A stretch of DNA of 64,000 nucleotides. Origin: Niabella drilacis (GTDB lineage Bacteria > Bacteroidota > Bacteroidia > Chitinophagales > Chitinophagaceae). Under the pieces are notes generated by a model. It made no database searches and had not been told where the DNA came from. It saw only the letters and a program-made list of their open reading frames with translations. A program made the position numbers and the translations under genes. The DNA lies in assembly GCF_900101395.1 (NCBI RefSeq), contig NZ_FMZO01000003.1, positions 1 to 64,000 of the forward strand, in the 5' to 3' direction. This document shows positions 15,426-25,571 of this stretch, piece after piece (the first letter of the stretch is position 1; each line of letters opens with the position of its first letter).

Positions 15426-16319
15426 ATGGAACGCATTATAAAAAAGAAAGAGGGTTTTCAGGGACAAAAGGCCATAGTGATTCCCAAACAGGTCATTGCC
15501 AGCAAGTGTATAAAAAACGAGATCATCAACACCTTATATATAACGGATATCGGTTATTACCCCAAGGCGCGGTTTCATTATATGGAGCGGGCATCCGGAG
15601 CAGAGCAATATATATTGATCTATTGTCATGAGGGAAGGGGCGCTGTGTTTTTGGGACATAAAGAATATAAAATGGTTGCTGATGATTTTATCGTTATCCC
15701 CGTTGGGGCTCCTCATTCATATGTTGCTGATGAAAAAGATCCCTGGAGTATTTATTGGGTCCACTTCAAAGGAACGGCTTCCGATAAGATCACATCCAGT
15801 ATCGAAAAAAAAGGCGGGTTAAAGGGATTTATCCGGTTCAAAGAAAAAAGCATCGGACTGTTTAATGAGATGTATGCACAATTGGAGAAGGGCTATTCCA
15901 ATGACAATTTGTTATGCGCCAATATGTGTCTGTCTTATTTTTTTTCAACGTTTCTCTTTAATGATAAATATGACAGCAGCGGTAAATTAGAGCATAAGGA
16001 TGCCATCGATCTTTCTGTGGATTTTTTGAGCAGGCATACCAATAGTATATTGTCTCTGGAAGATATTGCCCGGCAGGTAAACCTATCCCCTTCTCATTTT
16101 TCTCATTTATTTAAGAGGAAGACCGGTCTTTCTCCCATGGAATACTTCAATCATCTGAAGGTTCAGAAGGCTTGCCAGTACCTGCTTTTTACTGATCTGC
16201 GAATTAAAGAAATCTCACAGGAGGTGGGCATCGAAGATCAATATTATTTTTCAAGGATGTTTACAAAAGTAATGGGAGTAGCGCCAAGTGAATACAGAAT
16301 AAAACGGGTGCGCTCCTGA
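15426..16319 (+). CDS. AraC-family transcription regulator
   Basis: A 297-residue regulator. The N-terminal part (about residues 30-150) is a cupin-like ligand-binding domain (ILIYCHEGRGAVF). The C-terminal 100 residues carry two helix-turn-helix motifs: LSLEDIARQVNLSPSHFSHL and IKEISQEVGIEDQYYFSRM. It lies directly upstream of, and in the same direction as, the SusC/SusD/GH97 genes, so it is the likely sugar-responsive activator of that locus. Its own promoter carries the phased TGTAAGG repeats. Confidence 0.9.
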   Translation: MERIIKKKEGFQGQKAIVIPKQVIASKCIKNEIINTLYITDIGYYPKARFHYMERASGAEQYILIYCHEGRGAVFLGHKEYKMVADDFIVIPVGAPHSYVADEKDPWSIYWVHFKGTASDKITSSIEKKGGLKGFIRFKEKSIGLFNEMYAQLEKGYSNDNLLCANMCLSYFFSTFLFNDKYDSSGKLEHKDAIDLSVDFLSRHTNSILSLEDIARQVNLSPSHFSHLFKRKTGLSPMEYFNHLKVQKACQYLLFTDLRIKEISQEVGIEDQYYFSRMFTKVMGVAPSEYRIKRVRS

Positions 16320-16451
16320 AAGGTACACCAATATTTCATTGCAGTAACCGGTACGCCGGTATTTGTGAACTGTAGGTGATGTTCTTTTTGAGCCGCAAAA
16401 TAATCCATTAAATACGCCGATTCATCCATTAATAAAATAGGAGCATGAATC

Positions 16452-16459
16452 TAAATTTG
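16452..16459 (+). promoter_or_regulatory. Candidate -7 box of the first SusC operon
   Basis: TAAATTTG matches TAnnTTTG and lies 40 bases before the SusC start. No good TTTG -33 element is present, as expected for a promoter that needs an activator such as the neighbouring AraC protein. Confidence 0.5.
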
Positions 16460-16499
16460 AAGTCCAATTTTAAAAATTGATTCCTAAAACATTGCTGTC

Positions 16500-19400
16500 A
16501 TGAATGATCAAAATCGTACAAGAAAAAAGACTTGCTCCTTTCGGTTCTTACCGTTGTTCCTTTCATTTCTTTTGTTCAGCAACCTGTTGGTTGCCCAGCA
16601 AAAGAAGATTACCGGAAATATAACTGATGCGGATAACAACCCCTTAGAACAGGTTTCTGTATCTGTAAAGAACAAGCCTGCCATTGGAACCCTCTCGGAC
16701 GCCCGCGGAAATTTTACGCTGGCCGTTTCTGTAGGTGATGTGCTTGTTTTTGAATTTGTAGGTTATCAGAAAGAAGAAATGAGCGTGGGCTCGAATTCGA
16801 ACCTGGTAGTAAAGTTACTTCCCCGGGAAACAAAGTTAAATGAGGTAGTAGTAATCGGGTATGGTACCAAACTAAAAGGAGAGCTAACAGGTTCGGTTGC
16901 AAAAGTGGATAATAAGGCATTCGAAACACGGCCGCTTACCAATGCGATGAATGCATTACAGGGAGCATTGCCGGGAGTAACGGTTACCCGGGGAAGCGGG
17001 CGCCCGGGCAATGAAAACTACTCCCTGCAGATACGCGGCGCTTCTTCGGTGAGCGGTAGTAAAGTGCTTGTATTGATCGACGGGATCCCGGGCGACCTGA
17101 GCCTGATCAATCCCAATGATATAGCGGAGCTTACGGTGCTCAAGGATGCCGCAGCCTCCATCTATGGTGCGCGGGCGGCCGACGGAGTGGTGATCGTTAC
17201 CACAAAAAAGGGACGAAAGGGCGCACCGGCCATTTTATATTCCGGTAACTATGGTATCAAAAAGCCCCGGTTCCTGAAAAGGCGGACCAATACCTTACAG
17301 CTTGCTGAAATGTATGATGAGGGAATGCGGAATGTGAATCAGCCCGGCGTTTCTGAAGAGGTTTTTGCAAAGATCAGGGCCAATGCTGAACCTGACCCTA
17401 CCGGGTGGCTGAAATACCTGGAGAATTTTCCGGGGTTCTACCAGTCGCACGACTGGATCGATGATGTTTTCGGAACCGGTGTGCAGCAAATGCATAACCT
17501 CAGCATATCCGGCGGCGGGGATCACAACGCGTATCTTTTTTCAGCGGGGTATGAACGGAACGAAGGCGTATTCCGGTACGGAAAAAACTATTCGGACCGT
17601 TATAACCTGCGGATGAATTATGACTTTCGGTTTTCAGACCGGCTGAATGTTGAAACGCGCACCAGTTTTGAGAACCAGCCCACCATTGAGCCTACCGCCG
17701 TTGGCAGCGTATTGTATTTTGTAAACCAGATGGGGAGCTATGTGCCCATATACAATCCGCAGGGGCAGCTTTATAAATATCAGGGAGGCTTTAGAAATCC
17801 CATCCAGTATCTTCAGGAGGCCGGAGTCAATAAGACCAATGCTTACCGGCTATCTACCAATATAAAGGGGAACCTGCAGGTATGGAAGGATCTGAAACTG
17901 GTAGGGCAGGTAGGAGTTCGTATGGATTTTGATGATGGTAAACGCACAAACCCAACCTTTGCGCAGCATAATTGGGATGGCAGTAATTTCGATATTGCTA
18001 ACGTTCCCAATAGCGCTGTTTTTTCGAATTCAAAAAGCCTGTATCAGAATTATACCGCCTACCTGGATTATAATAAAACGCTGCTGGATAAACACCGGTT
18101 GAATGTTATGGCCGGGGCTTCCCGTGAAAGGAACGATTACCAGGGCCAATCGATAACCGGGTATAATTTTGCCAGTAATGAGATCTTTACACTAAACCTT
18201 GCGGACCGTACAAAAACACAATACGCCAATTTTACCGGTAATGCATCCGATTGGGCGCTACAGTCTTATTTTGGCCGGTTGAGTTATTCTTTCGACAGAA
18301 AATACCTGGTGGATTTTACAACAAGGATGGATGGAAGCTCTAAGTTTGCTCAAAATAAACGCTGGAGCGCTTTGTTCCCTTCGGTTGCCGTAGCCTGGAA
18401 TTTATCTGAAGAGCAGTTTATCCGGTCCCTGGATCTGTTTAATAATCTTAAGGCACGTTTGTCATGGGGGAAATCCGGCAACCAGGAGCTGAGCTTTGGC
18501 GACTATGACTATATTTCCCTCATTGCTATTTCCGGTGCTTATCCTATGGGAAGTCCGAATGTTGGATTGCCGGGCGCGGTGTCCAGTATTGCATCGGAGA
18601 ACCGTACCTGGGAAACCATTGAGGCACGGAATGCGGGCATTGATATAGCCGTTCTGGATTCCAGGTTAACCGGTAGCTTTGATTATTATATCAAAAACAA
18701 CCGGAATATGCTGGTGAATGATCAGTTGCCGGCTACTTTGGGCGGTGCTGCCCCAACCCAGAATATTGGTAAGCTTGAAACGAAAGGCTGGGATTTTTTA
18801 ATAGGCTGGAATGACAGGATCGGCGATTTCAGGTACAGTATCTCCGCGATGCTCAGCGATAGTAAAAATAAACTGGTTGAGTTAAAGGGGAACGATGCTT
18901 ATGGTGAAGGGCTGGTGCATGCAAGGAAAGGTTATTCGCTGGATTCTTATTTCGGTTACCAGTTTGATGGGCTCATTCAAAATGCAGAACAGCTGGCCGC
19001 TTATAGACAACTGGGCAATGTACCTGCGGACCTGGGCGTAGGAGATGTTATGTTCAGGGATGTTGACGGTGATGGCAAGATCACTGCTTTTGGAGACCCT
19101 GCAAAGGGAACCGGTGGGGATATGGTATACCTGGGTAATTTACTTCCGAGATACGTATATTCATCGAATATCAATGTATCCTATAAAGGCTTTGATTTAA
19201 ATATATTTTTACAGGGGATCGGAAAACGGGAAGGGATCAGGACCGGCGAATTCAGTTATCCCTTTACCTCGGTTTGGATGCAACCCCTGGAATATTTTTA
19301 CGGTAAAAACTGGACACCGGAGAATCCCACAGCAAAGTATCCGCGCATTATACCCGGGGCTGTTGGTTACGATGGAATACGCAACTGGAACTGGCGGTAT

Positions 19401-19655
19401 TCATCTATGCGCATGAACAATCTTGCCTACCTGAAGCTGAAAGTGCTCACATTGGCATATAATCTGCCTCAAACCTGGGTGCGCAAAGCCAAAATGCAAA
19501 ATGTTCGCGTATATGTCAGCGGACAGGATCTGATCACTTTTTCGAAGGATACATGGAACCGGTCGTTTGATCCGGAGGAAACATGGGAGCGCTCCGATGA
19601 GCAAACTTATCCTTTCAATAGTGTTATCTCCTTTGGTCTGGACATCAAATTTTAA
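16500..19655 (+). CDS. SusC/RagA-family TonB-dependent receptor
   Basis: A 1051-residue outer-membrane transporter that imports oligosaccharides using TonB energy. After a signal peptide (to about VAQQ) comes a CarboxypepD-regulatory-like beta domain (ITGNITDADNNPLEQVSVSV, residues 38-57). Next is the plug domain, starting at the LNEVVVIGYG motif and containing IRGASSV and LKDAAASIYGARAADGVV. The rest is a 22-strand-type barrel ending in aromatic SFGLDIKF. There is no STN domain, so it does not signal to an ECF factor; control is more likely through AraC. The SusD partner begins 19 bases later. Which glycan it takes up is not visible, but the GH97 enzyme points to alpha-linked sugars. Confidence 0.95.
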   Translation: MNDQNRTRKKTCSFRFLPLFLSFLLFSNLLVAQQKKITGNITDADNNPLEQVSVSVKNKPAIGTLSDARGNFTLAVSVGDVLVFEFVGYQKEEMSVGSNSNLVVKLLPRETKLNEVVVIGYGTKLKGELTGSVAKVDNKAFETRPLTNAMNALQGALPGVTVTRGSGRPGNENYSLQIRGASSVSGSKVLVLIDGIPGDLSLINPNDIAELTVLKDAAASIYGARAADGVVIVTTKKGRKGAPAILYSGNYGIKKPRFLKRRTNTLQLAEMYDEGMRNVNQPGVSEEVFAKIRANAEPDPTGWLKYLENFPGFYQSHDWIDDVFGTGVQQMHNLSISGGGDHNAYLFSAGYERNEGVFRYGKNYSDRYNLRMNYDFRFSDRLNVETRTSFENQPTIEPTAVGSVLYFVNQMGSYVPIYNPQGQLYKYQGGFRNPIQYLQEAGVNKTNAYRLSTNIKGNLQVWKDLKLVGQVGVRMDFDDGKRTNPTFAQHNWDGSNFDIANVPNSAVFSNSKSLYQNYTAYLDYNKTLLDKHRLNVMAGASRERNDYQGQSITGYNFASNEIFTLNLADRTKTQYANFTGNASDWALQSYFGRLSYSFDRKYLVDFTTRMDGSSKFAQNKRWSALFPSVAVAWNLSEEQFIRSLDLFNNLKARLSWGKSGNQELSFGDYDYISLIAISGAYPMGSPNVGLPGAVSSIASENRTWETIEARNAGIDIAVLDSRLTGSFDYYIKNNRNMLVNDQLPATLGGAAPTQNIGKLETKGWDFLIGWNDRIGDFRYSISAMLSDSKNKLVELKGNDAYGEGLVHARKGYSLDSYFGYQFDGLIQNAEQLAAYRQLGNVPADLGVGDVMFRDVDGDGKITAFGDPAKGTGGDMVYLGNLLPRYVYSSNINVSYKGFDLNIFLQGIGKREGIRTGEFSYPFTSVWMQPLEYFYGKNWTPENPTAKYPRIIPGAVGYDGIRNWNWRYSSMRMNNLAYLKLKVLTLAYNLPQTWVRKAKMQNVRVYVSGQDLITFSKDTWNRSFDPEETWERSDEQTYPFNSVISFGLDIKF

Positions 19656-19674
19656 AACATCAACTACAACTGTC

Positions 19675-21351
19675 ATGAACTATAAATATTTAAAAGTATT
19701 CGTTATTGTACTGCTGCTGTCAACAGGATGTAAGAAGGGATTGGATCTGATCCCCAAAGATTCGATCTCTGATGCCACATTCTGGAAAACAGCAGCAGAC
19801 TTTAAACTGGCTGCTAATAACCTTTATTTTTCTCTTGAAGGATTTAACCCGGGCGATACGTATTCCGACATTGCGTACGATGTGCCCAATTCCGTTAGTA
19901 ACGGAACCTACCAGAGTGCGGAGAACGATAGCCGGTGGACCAATGCGTATGTCTATATCCGGCGCTGTAATAAGATCATTGAAAAGGCCGCAGCTTCGCC
20001 CATCGCCGCTGAGTTGAAGGTATTAGCTGCCGAAGCCAGGTTTTTCAGGGCATATAATTACTGGATGCTCTACAAACTTTTTGGCGAAGTACCGCTTATT
20101 GCCAGCGAACTGGATATAGATGATGAGGCGCTGTATGCGCCCAGGGCCACCCGCAGGGAGACCGTTGATTTTATTTTAAATGATCTGACGGAGGCTGCCG
20201 CCGATCTGCCTGAACAAAAGGCCTTGTCTGGCGGGGATATCGGTAGAATTACCAGGGGCGCAGCGCAGGCTTTAAAGGCGAGGGTAGCGCTGTTTGAAGG
20301 GACCTGGGAAAAAGCCAGGGGAGCAGGTAATGCAAACACGTACCTGGATATTGCCATTGACGCCGCTACCACAGTAATGAACAGTGCACAATACACGTTA
20401 TATACAGGTAAAGGTGCACAGAGCTACCGGTACTTGTTTATAGATGAAGGTGATAATGCTCCTGAATGTATACTGGACCGTCGTTATGAAGTGAATATTT
20501 CCAGTCAGACATTCCCCAGTACCGTAGGAGAGGGGCACCTGCTGCCCACAAAAAAGCTGGCCGATATGTATCTGTGTGCAGACGGTTTGCCCATTACCAG
20601 GTCTGCATTATTCCAGGGCTACGATCAAACCGGTTCGGAGTTCCAGATGCGTGATCCCCGTATGACCATGACCATTGTGATCCCAGGTACCGGTGTGCAA
20701 CAGCTCTGGTACCCGGAACCGGTTGCCAGCTGGCCTTTTTATCCACAACGGAATGCGAACACGGGATACACTACCTATAAGTTTTTGTCGGAAGACGCAG
20801 CCTCCAATAAATCGCCGTTTACGCTCGGGTATGGTTACGACCGTCATATGCTCAGGTATGCGGAAGTGCTCCTGGTTTATGCGGAGGCCCGCTTTGAAAG
20901 AAATGATGCCATCAGCGACGAAGACCTTGCTAAGTCGGTGAACCTCATCCGTCAGAGAGCCGGTATGCCCGCATTAACCAATGCCTTTGTCGGAGCCAAT
21001 GGGTTGAATATGCGGGAGGAAATACGGCGTGAACGAACAATTGAGCTGGCACTGGAAGGATTCAGGTATGATGATCTGAGAAGATGGAAGACGGCGGAGC
21101 AGGAGCTGCCCACTGCCATAAAAGGTATTAAAATTGTAGGAACACCCTGGGCAAACCCGATTGTGGTTGAGGGACAGGACCGGAATCCGTATAGTGATGA
21201 CAGCTGGCAGAAAAGAACGGATGCCAACGGGTTTATTATAGTAGAGAGCGCGGCCGGAAGAGTATTTGATCCCCAAAAGCATTATCTGTTGCCGCTGCCT
21301 ACAAAGGAGATTCTGATCAATCCCAAACTGACCCAAAACCCGGGCTGGTAA
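19675..21351 (+). CDS. SusD/RagB-family glycan-binding lipoprotein
   Basis: A 558-residue surface lipoprotein that forms the lid of the SusC transporter and captures glycan. I start it at 19675 (MNYKYLKVFVIVLLLSTGC), which gives a signal peptide with lipobox LSTGC and Cys near residue 19. An upstream in-frame ATG at 19567 lies inside the susC gene and gives no proper signal. TPR-like helices follow (AAEARFFRAYNYWMLYKLFG), with the family C-terminus RRERTIELALEGFRYDDLRRW and a final LTQNPGW. It is co-transcribed with the SusC gene upstream and the GH97 gene downstream. Confidence 0.95.
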   Translation: MNYKYLKVFVIVLLLSTGCKKGLDLIPKDSISDATFWKTAADFKLAANNLYFSLEGFNPGDTYSDIAYDVPNSVSNGTYQSAENDSRWTNAYVYIRRCNKIIEKAAASPIAAELKVLAAEARFFRAYNYWMLYKLFGEVPLIASELDIDDEALYAPRATRRETVDFILNDLTEAAADLPEQKALSGGDIGRITRGAAQALKARVALFEGTWEKARGAGNANTYLDIAIDAATTVMNSAQYTLYTGKGAQSYRYLFIDEGDNAPECILDRRYEVNISSQTFPSTVGEGHLLPTKKLADMYLCADGLPITRSALFQGYDQTGSEFQMRDPRMTMTIVIPGTGVQQLWYPEPVASWPFYPQRNANTGYTTYKFLSEDAASNKSPFTLGYGYDRHMLRYAEVLLVYAEARFERNDAISDEDLAKSVNLIRQRAGMPALTNAFVGANGLNMREEIRRERTIELALEGFRYDDLRRWKTAEQELPTAIKGIKIVGTPWANPIVVEGQDRNPYSDDSWQKRTDANGFIIVESAAGRVFDPQKHYLLPLPTKEILINPKLTQNPGW

Positions 21352-21464
21352 ATCTGTTGAAATACTTAAACCGGATTGGGGCAGGACCTCTGCGGGCACG
21401 CCAGCTCCGAGGGGCATACTTTTCCGGTAAGGATATTGAAACCTATAAATAAAATATTGGTATA

Positions 21465-23417
21465 ATGAAAGGCTGTTTCATCTTGTTTTTGGTATCTTTT
21501 TTTTGTGCTGCCGGTAATGCACAAAAATATAAACTGGCTGCTCCCGATAAAAAACTGTTGGCCGAGATCGAGAACGGCCGGCAGGGGATCCGGGTAACGC
21601 TGATAAAGGAGGGAGACTCGATATTGAACCTGACAAACCTGGGATTGATCACTGATCAAACGGCAACCGGGCCGCTGCAGGTAAAGCGTATAAAGCGGAA
21701 TACGGTAAACGAAGTGATCCAACCGCTGATAAAGGAGAAAAGTGATAAATACCACAATTCGTATAATGAACTGGTGCTTACGTTTAGATCCCGGCAATCC
21801 CTTACATTCCGGCTCTTTAATGAAGGGATGGCTTACCGCTTTACAACGGATATCCAGGATAGCCTGACCGTTTTTGATGAAACCCTCAACGTGGAGTTCC
21901 AGACAGAGGATTCAGTATACTTCCAGTCGGAACGGTCTTTTAATGCAGCATATGAGCAGCCCTATGAGTTTAAGCAGCTGAATGAACTGGATCCGGCCAG
22001 GCTTTGCAATTTGCCTGTTCTTATTCAAAAACAGCGCGGGAAATTTGTAATGATCACGGAATCGGATCTTTATAATTTTCCGGGACTATGGGTAAAAAGC
22101 GACGGCGCTTCCCGGATCCGGGCTACACATGCGCGTTATCCCCGGACACTGGTAACCACAGATAACCCTTATAGCAGCGGCCAGGTTGGCGAAACCTTTG
22201 ACTATATAGCCCGGGTTGCGGGAAAACGGACCTACCCCTGGCGGATCTTTGCTGTTGCAGACCATGAAGAGGACCTGATCAGCAATAACATGGTTTATTT
22301 ACTGGCCTCACCTACAGAGCTGAAGGATGTTTCATGGGTCAGGCCCGGTGTGGTGATGTTTGACTGGTGGGCGAAGAACAATATTTTTGGTGTTGACTTT
22401 AAGGCAGGCATAAATACGGAAACGGCCAAATATTTTATAGATTTCTGCGCTGAAAAAGGATTCCGTTACTTTCTTTTTGATGATGGATGGAGCCCCAAAA
22501 ACGACCTGCTTCGTGAAGTTCCGGGCTTGGATATGCCGGCCGTTACCGCGTATGCAAAGAGCAAAGGCGTGGACGTTATGGTTTGGGTAATCTGGAACAC
22601 GCTTAAAGATCAATGGAGCGAAGCATTTGATCAGTTTGAGCGCTGGGGTATTAAAGGCATCAAGATGGACTTCATGAACCGGGATGACCAGCAGATGGTT
22701 GCTTTTTATGAAGCCGTTGCCAGCAAAGCCGCGGAAAAAAAGATGGTGGTTGACTTTCACGGAGCGTATAAGCCCTGCGGATTGAGCCGCAAATATCCCA
22801 ACCTGTTAACCAGGGAAGCCCTGATCGAGTTTGAGCAAAGCGGGGTGTCAGATTCGGATAACCCGAGGCATCACAACCTTTTGCCGTACATCCGTATGTT
22901 TACCGGTGCTATGGATTATATTCCGGCAACAATGCGCAATGCAAACAAAAAAAACTTCCGGCATTTTGGCGATTATCCAATGGGGTGGGGAACGCGGGCG
23001 CATGCAATGGCCTTGTTTATTATTTTAAGCAGCCCAATGACCATGTTGCCGGGGTCGCCCGCAGACTACCGCCGGGAGCAGGAGTGTACTGACTTTCTTT
23101 CGAAGATACCGGTTGAATGGGATGAGAGCAGGTTGTTAACGGGTAAGATCGGTGCGTATACCGTATTGGCACGGAGATCGGGCCGGAACTGGCATATTGG
23201 TGCCATAACAAACGATGATCCGAGGATGATCGATCTGTCAACCGGTTTTTTAAAGCCGGGCAGGTATCACATCGAAATAATTGAAGACGGCGTGAACGCT
23301 GTTACCGCTGCAACGGATTATAAACGGGTGCGGAGGTCATTTACCGCGGGGGAAATACTGAAACTGAACCTGGCGCCGGGTGGCGGCTGGCTTGCCAGGA
23401 TCACGCCGGAGCAATAA
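21465..23417 (+). CDS. Glycoside hydrolase family 97
   Basis: A 650-residue exported enzyme with a signal peptide ending at AGNAQ. It has the GH97 order of N-terminal beta-sandwich, TIM barrel (about 290-560) and C-terminal beta domain. GH97 enzymes hydrolyse alpha-glucosides with inversion or alpha-galactosides with retention. D402 in GIKGIKMDFMN sits where the retaining branch carries its nucleophile, and E457 (ALIEFEQ) is 55 residues later, a plausible acid/base. I therefore lean to a retaining alpha-galactosidase-like enzyme rather than a SusB-type alpha-glucosidase; this is inference from motif spacing. It closes the SusC/SusD operon and is followed by a terminator hairpin. Confidence 0.9.
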   Translation: MKGCFILFLVSFFCAAGNAQKYKLAAPDKKLLAEIENGRQGIRVTLIKEGDSILNLTNLGLITDQTATGPLQVKRIKRNTVNEVIQPLIKEKSDKYHNSYNELVLTFRSRQSLTFRLFNEGMAYRFTTDIQDSLTVFDETLNVEFQTEDSVYFQSERSFNAAYEQPYEFKQLNELDPARLCNLPVLIQKQRGKFVMITESDLYNFPGLWVKSDGASRIRATHARYPRTLVTTDNPYSSGQVGETFDYIARVAGKRTYPWRIFAVADHEEDLISNNMVYLLASPTELKDVSWVRPGVVMFDWWAKNNIFGVDFKAGINTETAKYFIDFCAEKGFRYFLFDDGWSPKNDLLREVPGLDMPAVTAYAKSKGVDVMVWVIWNTLKDQWSEAFDQFERWGIKGIKMDFMNRDDQQMVAFYEAVASKAAEKKMVVDFHGAYKPCGLSRKYPNLLTREALIEFEQSGVSDSDNPRHHNLLPYIRMFTGAMDYIPATMRNANKKNFRHFGDYPMGWGTRAHAMALFIILSSPMTMLPGSPADYRREQECTDFLSKIPVEWDESRLLTGKIGAYTVLARRSGRNWHIGAITNDDPRMIDLSTGFLKPGRYHIEIIEDGVNAVTAATDYKRVRRSFTAGEILKLNLAPGGGWLARITPEQ

Positions 23418-23453
23418 GCTGTATCAGGCAGGGTATTTTTCAGGAAAGTTTAT

Positions 23454-23490
23454 GCCCGGGCGCTGAATGTGCCCGGGCCTTTCGGCATTT
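23454..23490 (+). terminator. Terminator of the first Sus-like operon
   Basis: GCCCGGGC occurs at 23454-23461 and again at 23471-23478. Being self-complementary, the copies pair with each other around a 9-base loop, and a T-rich stretch follows. It separates the GH97 gene from the next regulator. Confidence 0.7.
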
Positions 23491-23504
23491 TTATTTACTT
23501 CCTG

Positions 23505-23512
23505 TATCTTTG
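23505..23512 (+). promoter_or_regulatory. -7 box of the TPR/LuxR regulator
   Basis: TATCTTTG matches the Bacteroidota -7 consensus exactly. Transcription would begin just downstream, which excludes the upstream ATG at 23467 as the start of the next gene. Confidence 0.6.
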
Positions 23513-23532
23513 GCGGCATAATTAGGCCTCTT

Positions 23533-25266
23533 TTGTACAGACCATTTAATAATTATACTGCTTATTCCCTGTTGCGTTGGCAGATCCCCGGGTTGATCAT
23601 TCTTTTTTTTGTTCTTTTGCCCGCAAGATCATTGGCGCAATACGATACGCTGCTGCACAAGCCCTATGCAAAGAAGGTCCTTGGGGTGCATGCCATGTAC
23701 AAAGACCTCATCGATATCGGGGACTCGGCACGGAGGGTGGAAAAAGCAGCGGAGATAAAAAGTTTTGCCCGCAGGCATAAAGACCGGGGCCTGGAGCTCG
23801 AAATAGAACTGTTCCTCGTTTTCTGGAATGCTTTTTACCAGCAGCAGCCCAAAGATGTATCGCTCCGGAAGCTGACCGCGCTGGTGGGGCTGGTAAGCAA
23901 AGAAAATATAGATTTCCTGCGCGCACGTGCACTAAGGGCATTAGCCGAATTCTACTGGAAATATGAAGGAAATTATGAGCAGGCTTTTGAACAATACCTG
24001 CTGCTGGATAAAGAACTGGCATCCGCCAGGGCCGATGCATACCCGGAGATGGCAAGGGACCTGATGCAGATCGGCGAAGCCTATTATTTTTTCCAGGATT
24101 ATTCAGTTGCCAAAAAATACTTTAAAAGAGCTATAGCATTGCCCGAAACCGCCTTTAATACAATGGTATTAAATGCTGCCCGAAATAACCTGGGTTTGTG
24201 TTTCCAGCAGGAAAACGAGCTGGATAGTGCGGATCATTACTTTAATGAGGTCCGGAAAACCCGTTTTCCGGAAGCGGAGGTATGGAAACGGATCGCTACG
24301 GGTAACCTGGGTACGGACAACTATCTCCGGAAACAATTCGATAAAGCCATACCGTTGCTGGAAACTGATTTTAACGGTTCTGTTACCGAAAACGACTACG
24401 GTTGTGCGGCGGGGGCGGCTATTTTGCTGGCCGATATTTTCCGTGACAGGGGAAATATGGAGCTGGCCGGAACATTCATTGCACATGCACAAACGTATAT
24501 AATGAAAGCCGAACAGCCGGACCGTCTGCGGTTGTTATACCCTGTAATGAGCAAGTGGTATGCCGCAGCAGGTGATGCGGAACGGTCGAAACAATATGTA
24601 GATTCTTCGATAGCGGCATTTAACCGGTACAATGAAAAATTCAGTGCGCTGAAAGTGCTTCGGGCACAGCAAAAAGTAGATCGCCAGCGGGAAGAACTCC
24701 AGTTATCCGCATTTACCCTGGAGCGGCAGCGGAAAGTTGCCGAACGGAATTTATTGATCCTCCTGTTATTGATCCTGTGCATTGCAATCGTGCTCATCTA
24801 TTTTATACAAAAGAAAAAACAGCTGGCCAAAGACTTCAAACTACAGGCCGCTACACAGGAGCTGGAACTGGCAAGGGCGAACCTGAACCGCTTTACCGAA
24901 AGCATCCTGGAAAAGAACAAGCTGATCGAACAGCTGCAAAACCGGAATCCGGAGAAAGACAAGACCACGCTTTTTCAGCAACTTCAGCAAAGCACCATTC
25001 TTACAGAAGATGACTGGCAGTCGTTTCAGGTATTGTTCGATAAAGCCTATCCCGGTTTTATCCTCCGGGTTAAAGAAAAACAGTCTGAACTTTCTACCGG
25101 TGAGCTGCGATATTTTGTGCTGGCACGGTTGAACCTTTCCACCAAAGAGATGGCGGCAATGCTCGGGGTTTCTCCAAATGCCATCCAGGTAATGCGCCAT
25201 CGCATCCGGAAAAAACTGAGCCTGGCTGATCATGCCGCCCTTGATGAAATGATAAAAAATATTTGA
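23533..25266 (+). CDS. Membrane-anchored TPR regulator with LuxR-type HTH
   Basis: A regulator of about 577 residues. A signal or anchor segment (IPGLIILFFVLLPARSLAQ) is followed by a periplasmic region of tetratricopeptide-type helices. A transmembrane helix (LLILLLLILCIAIVLIYFI) then leads to a cytoplasmic coiled coil and a C-terminal LuxR/GerE-like HTH (STKEMAAMLGVSPNAIQVM). It is therefore built to sense outside the membrane and act on DNA. I choose TTG at 23533 because the perfect -7 box at 23505-23512 lies inside the longer reading frame from 23467. It is located between the GH97 locus and the beta-helix operon and could control either. Confidence 0.8.
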   Translation: MYRPFNNYTAYSLLRWQIPGLIILFFVLLPARSLAQYDTLLHKPYAKKVLGVHAMYKDLIDIGDSARRVEKAAEIKSFARRHKDRGLELEIELFLVFWNAFYQQQPKDVSLRKLTALVGLVSKENIDFLRARALRALAEFYWKYEGNYEQAFEQYLLLDKELASARADAYPEMARDLMQIGEAYYFFQDYSVAKKYFKRAIALPETAFNTMVLNAARNNLGLCFQQENELDSADHYFNEVRKTRFPEAEVWKRIATGNLGTDNYLRKQFDKAIPLLETDFNGSVTENDYGCAAGAAILLADIFRDRGNMELAGTFIAHAQTYIMKAEQPDRLRLLYPVMSKWYAAAGDAERSKQYVDSSIAAFNRYNEKFSALKVLRAQQKVDRQREELQLSAFTLERQRKVAERNLLILLLLILCIAIVLIYFIQKKKQLAKDFKLQAATQELELARANLNRFTESILEKNKLIEQLQNRNPEKDKTTLFQQLQQSTILTEDDWQSFQVLFDKAYPGFILRVKEKQSELSTGELRYFVLARLNLSTKEMAAMLGVSPNAIQVMRHRIRKKLSLADHAALDEMIKNI

Positions 25267-25571
25267 TGGATCTATCCGGGCCACCCGGTGAAGCGGGTTC
25301 CTGCTCCGGGAACAACCGACCCGGCGCAACACACCTGTAAGCCTCCCCACTGACTATACAATATTGCCCGGCATCCTGGTTTCGCTTTGCTGCCGTTTAC
25401 GAATAAAAGCGGCGCTCCTTTACAGCTTGCTGGTAGCGGGGATTAGCCACATGTTCATAGGAAGCTCGGGTACAGCATGACACGCTTTTGTAAAGTGGCT
25501 TTTGATGCAGTCTGTTTTGGAAGGCTTTTTAATTTTATTGAAATCAATTAGTTGCGCTTGTGTGAGCCAGA
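25267..25571. other. Intergenic upstream of the beta-helix operon
   Basis: About 300 bases without a supported gene, running from the end of the LuxR-type regulator to the phased repeats at 25572. No strong hairpin with a T tract is visible. The last 90 bases become AT-rich, as expected ahead of a promoter. Confidence 0.4.

Noticed and set aside
19567-19674. Longer start for the first SusD gene
   Set aside because: The upstream ATG is inside the SusC gene and the extra residues destroy the lipoprotein signal.
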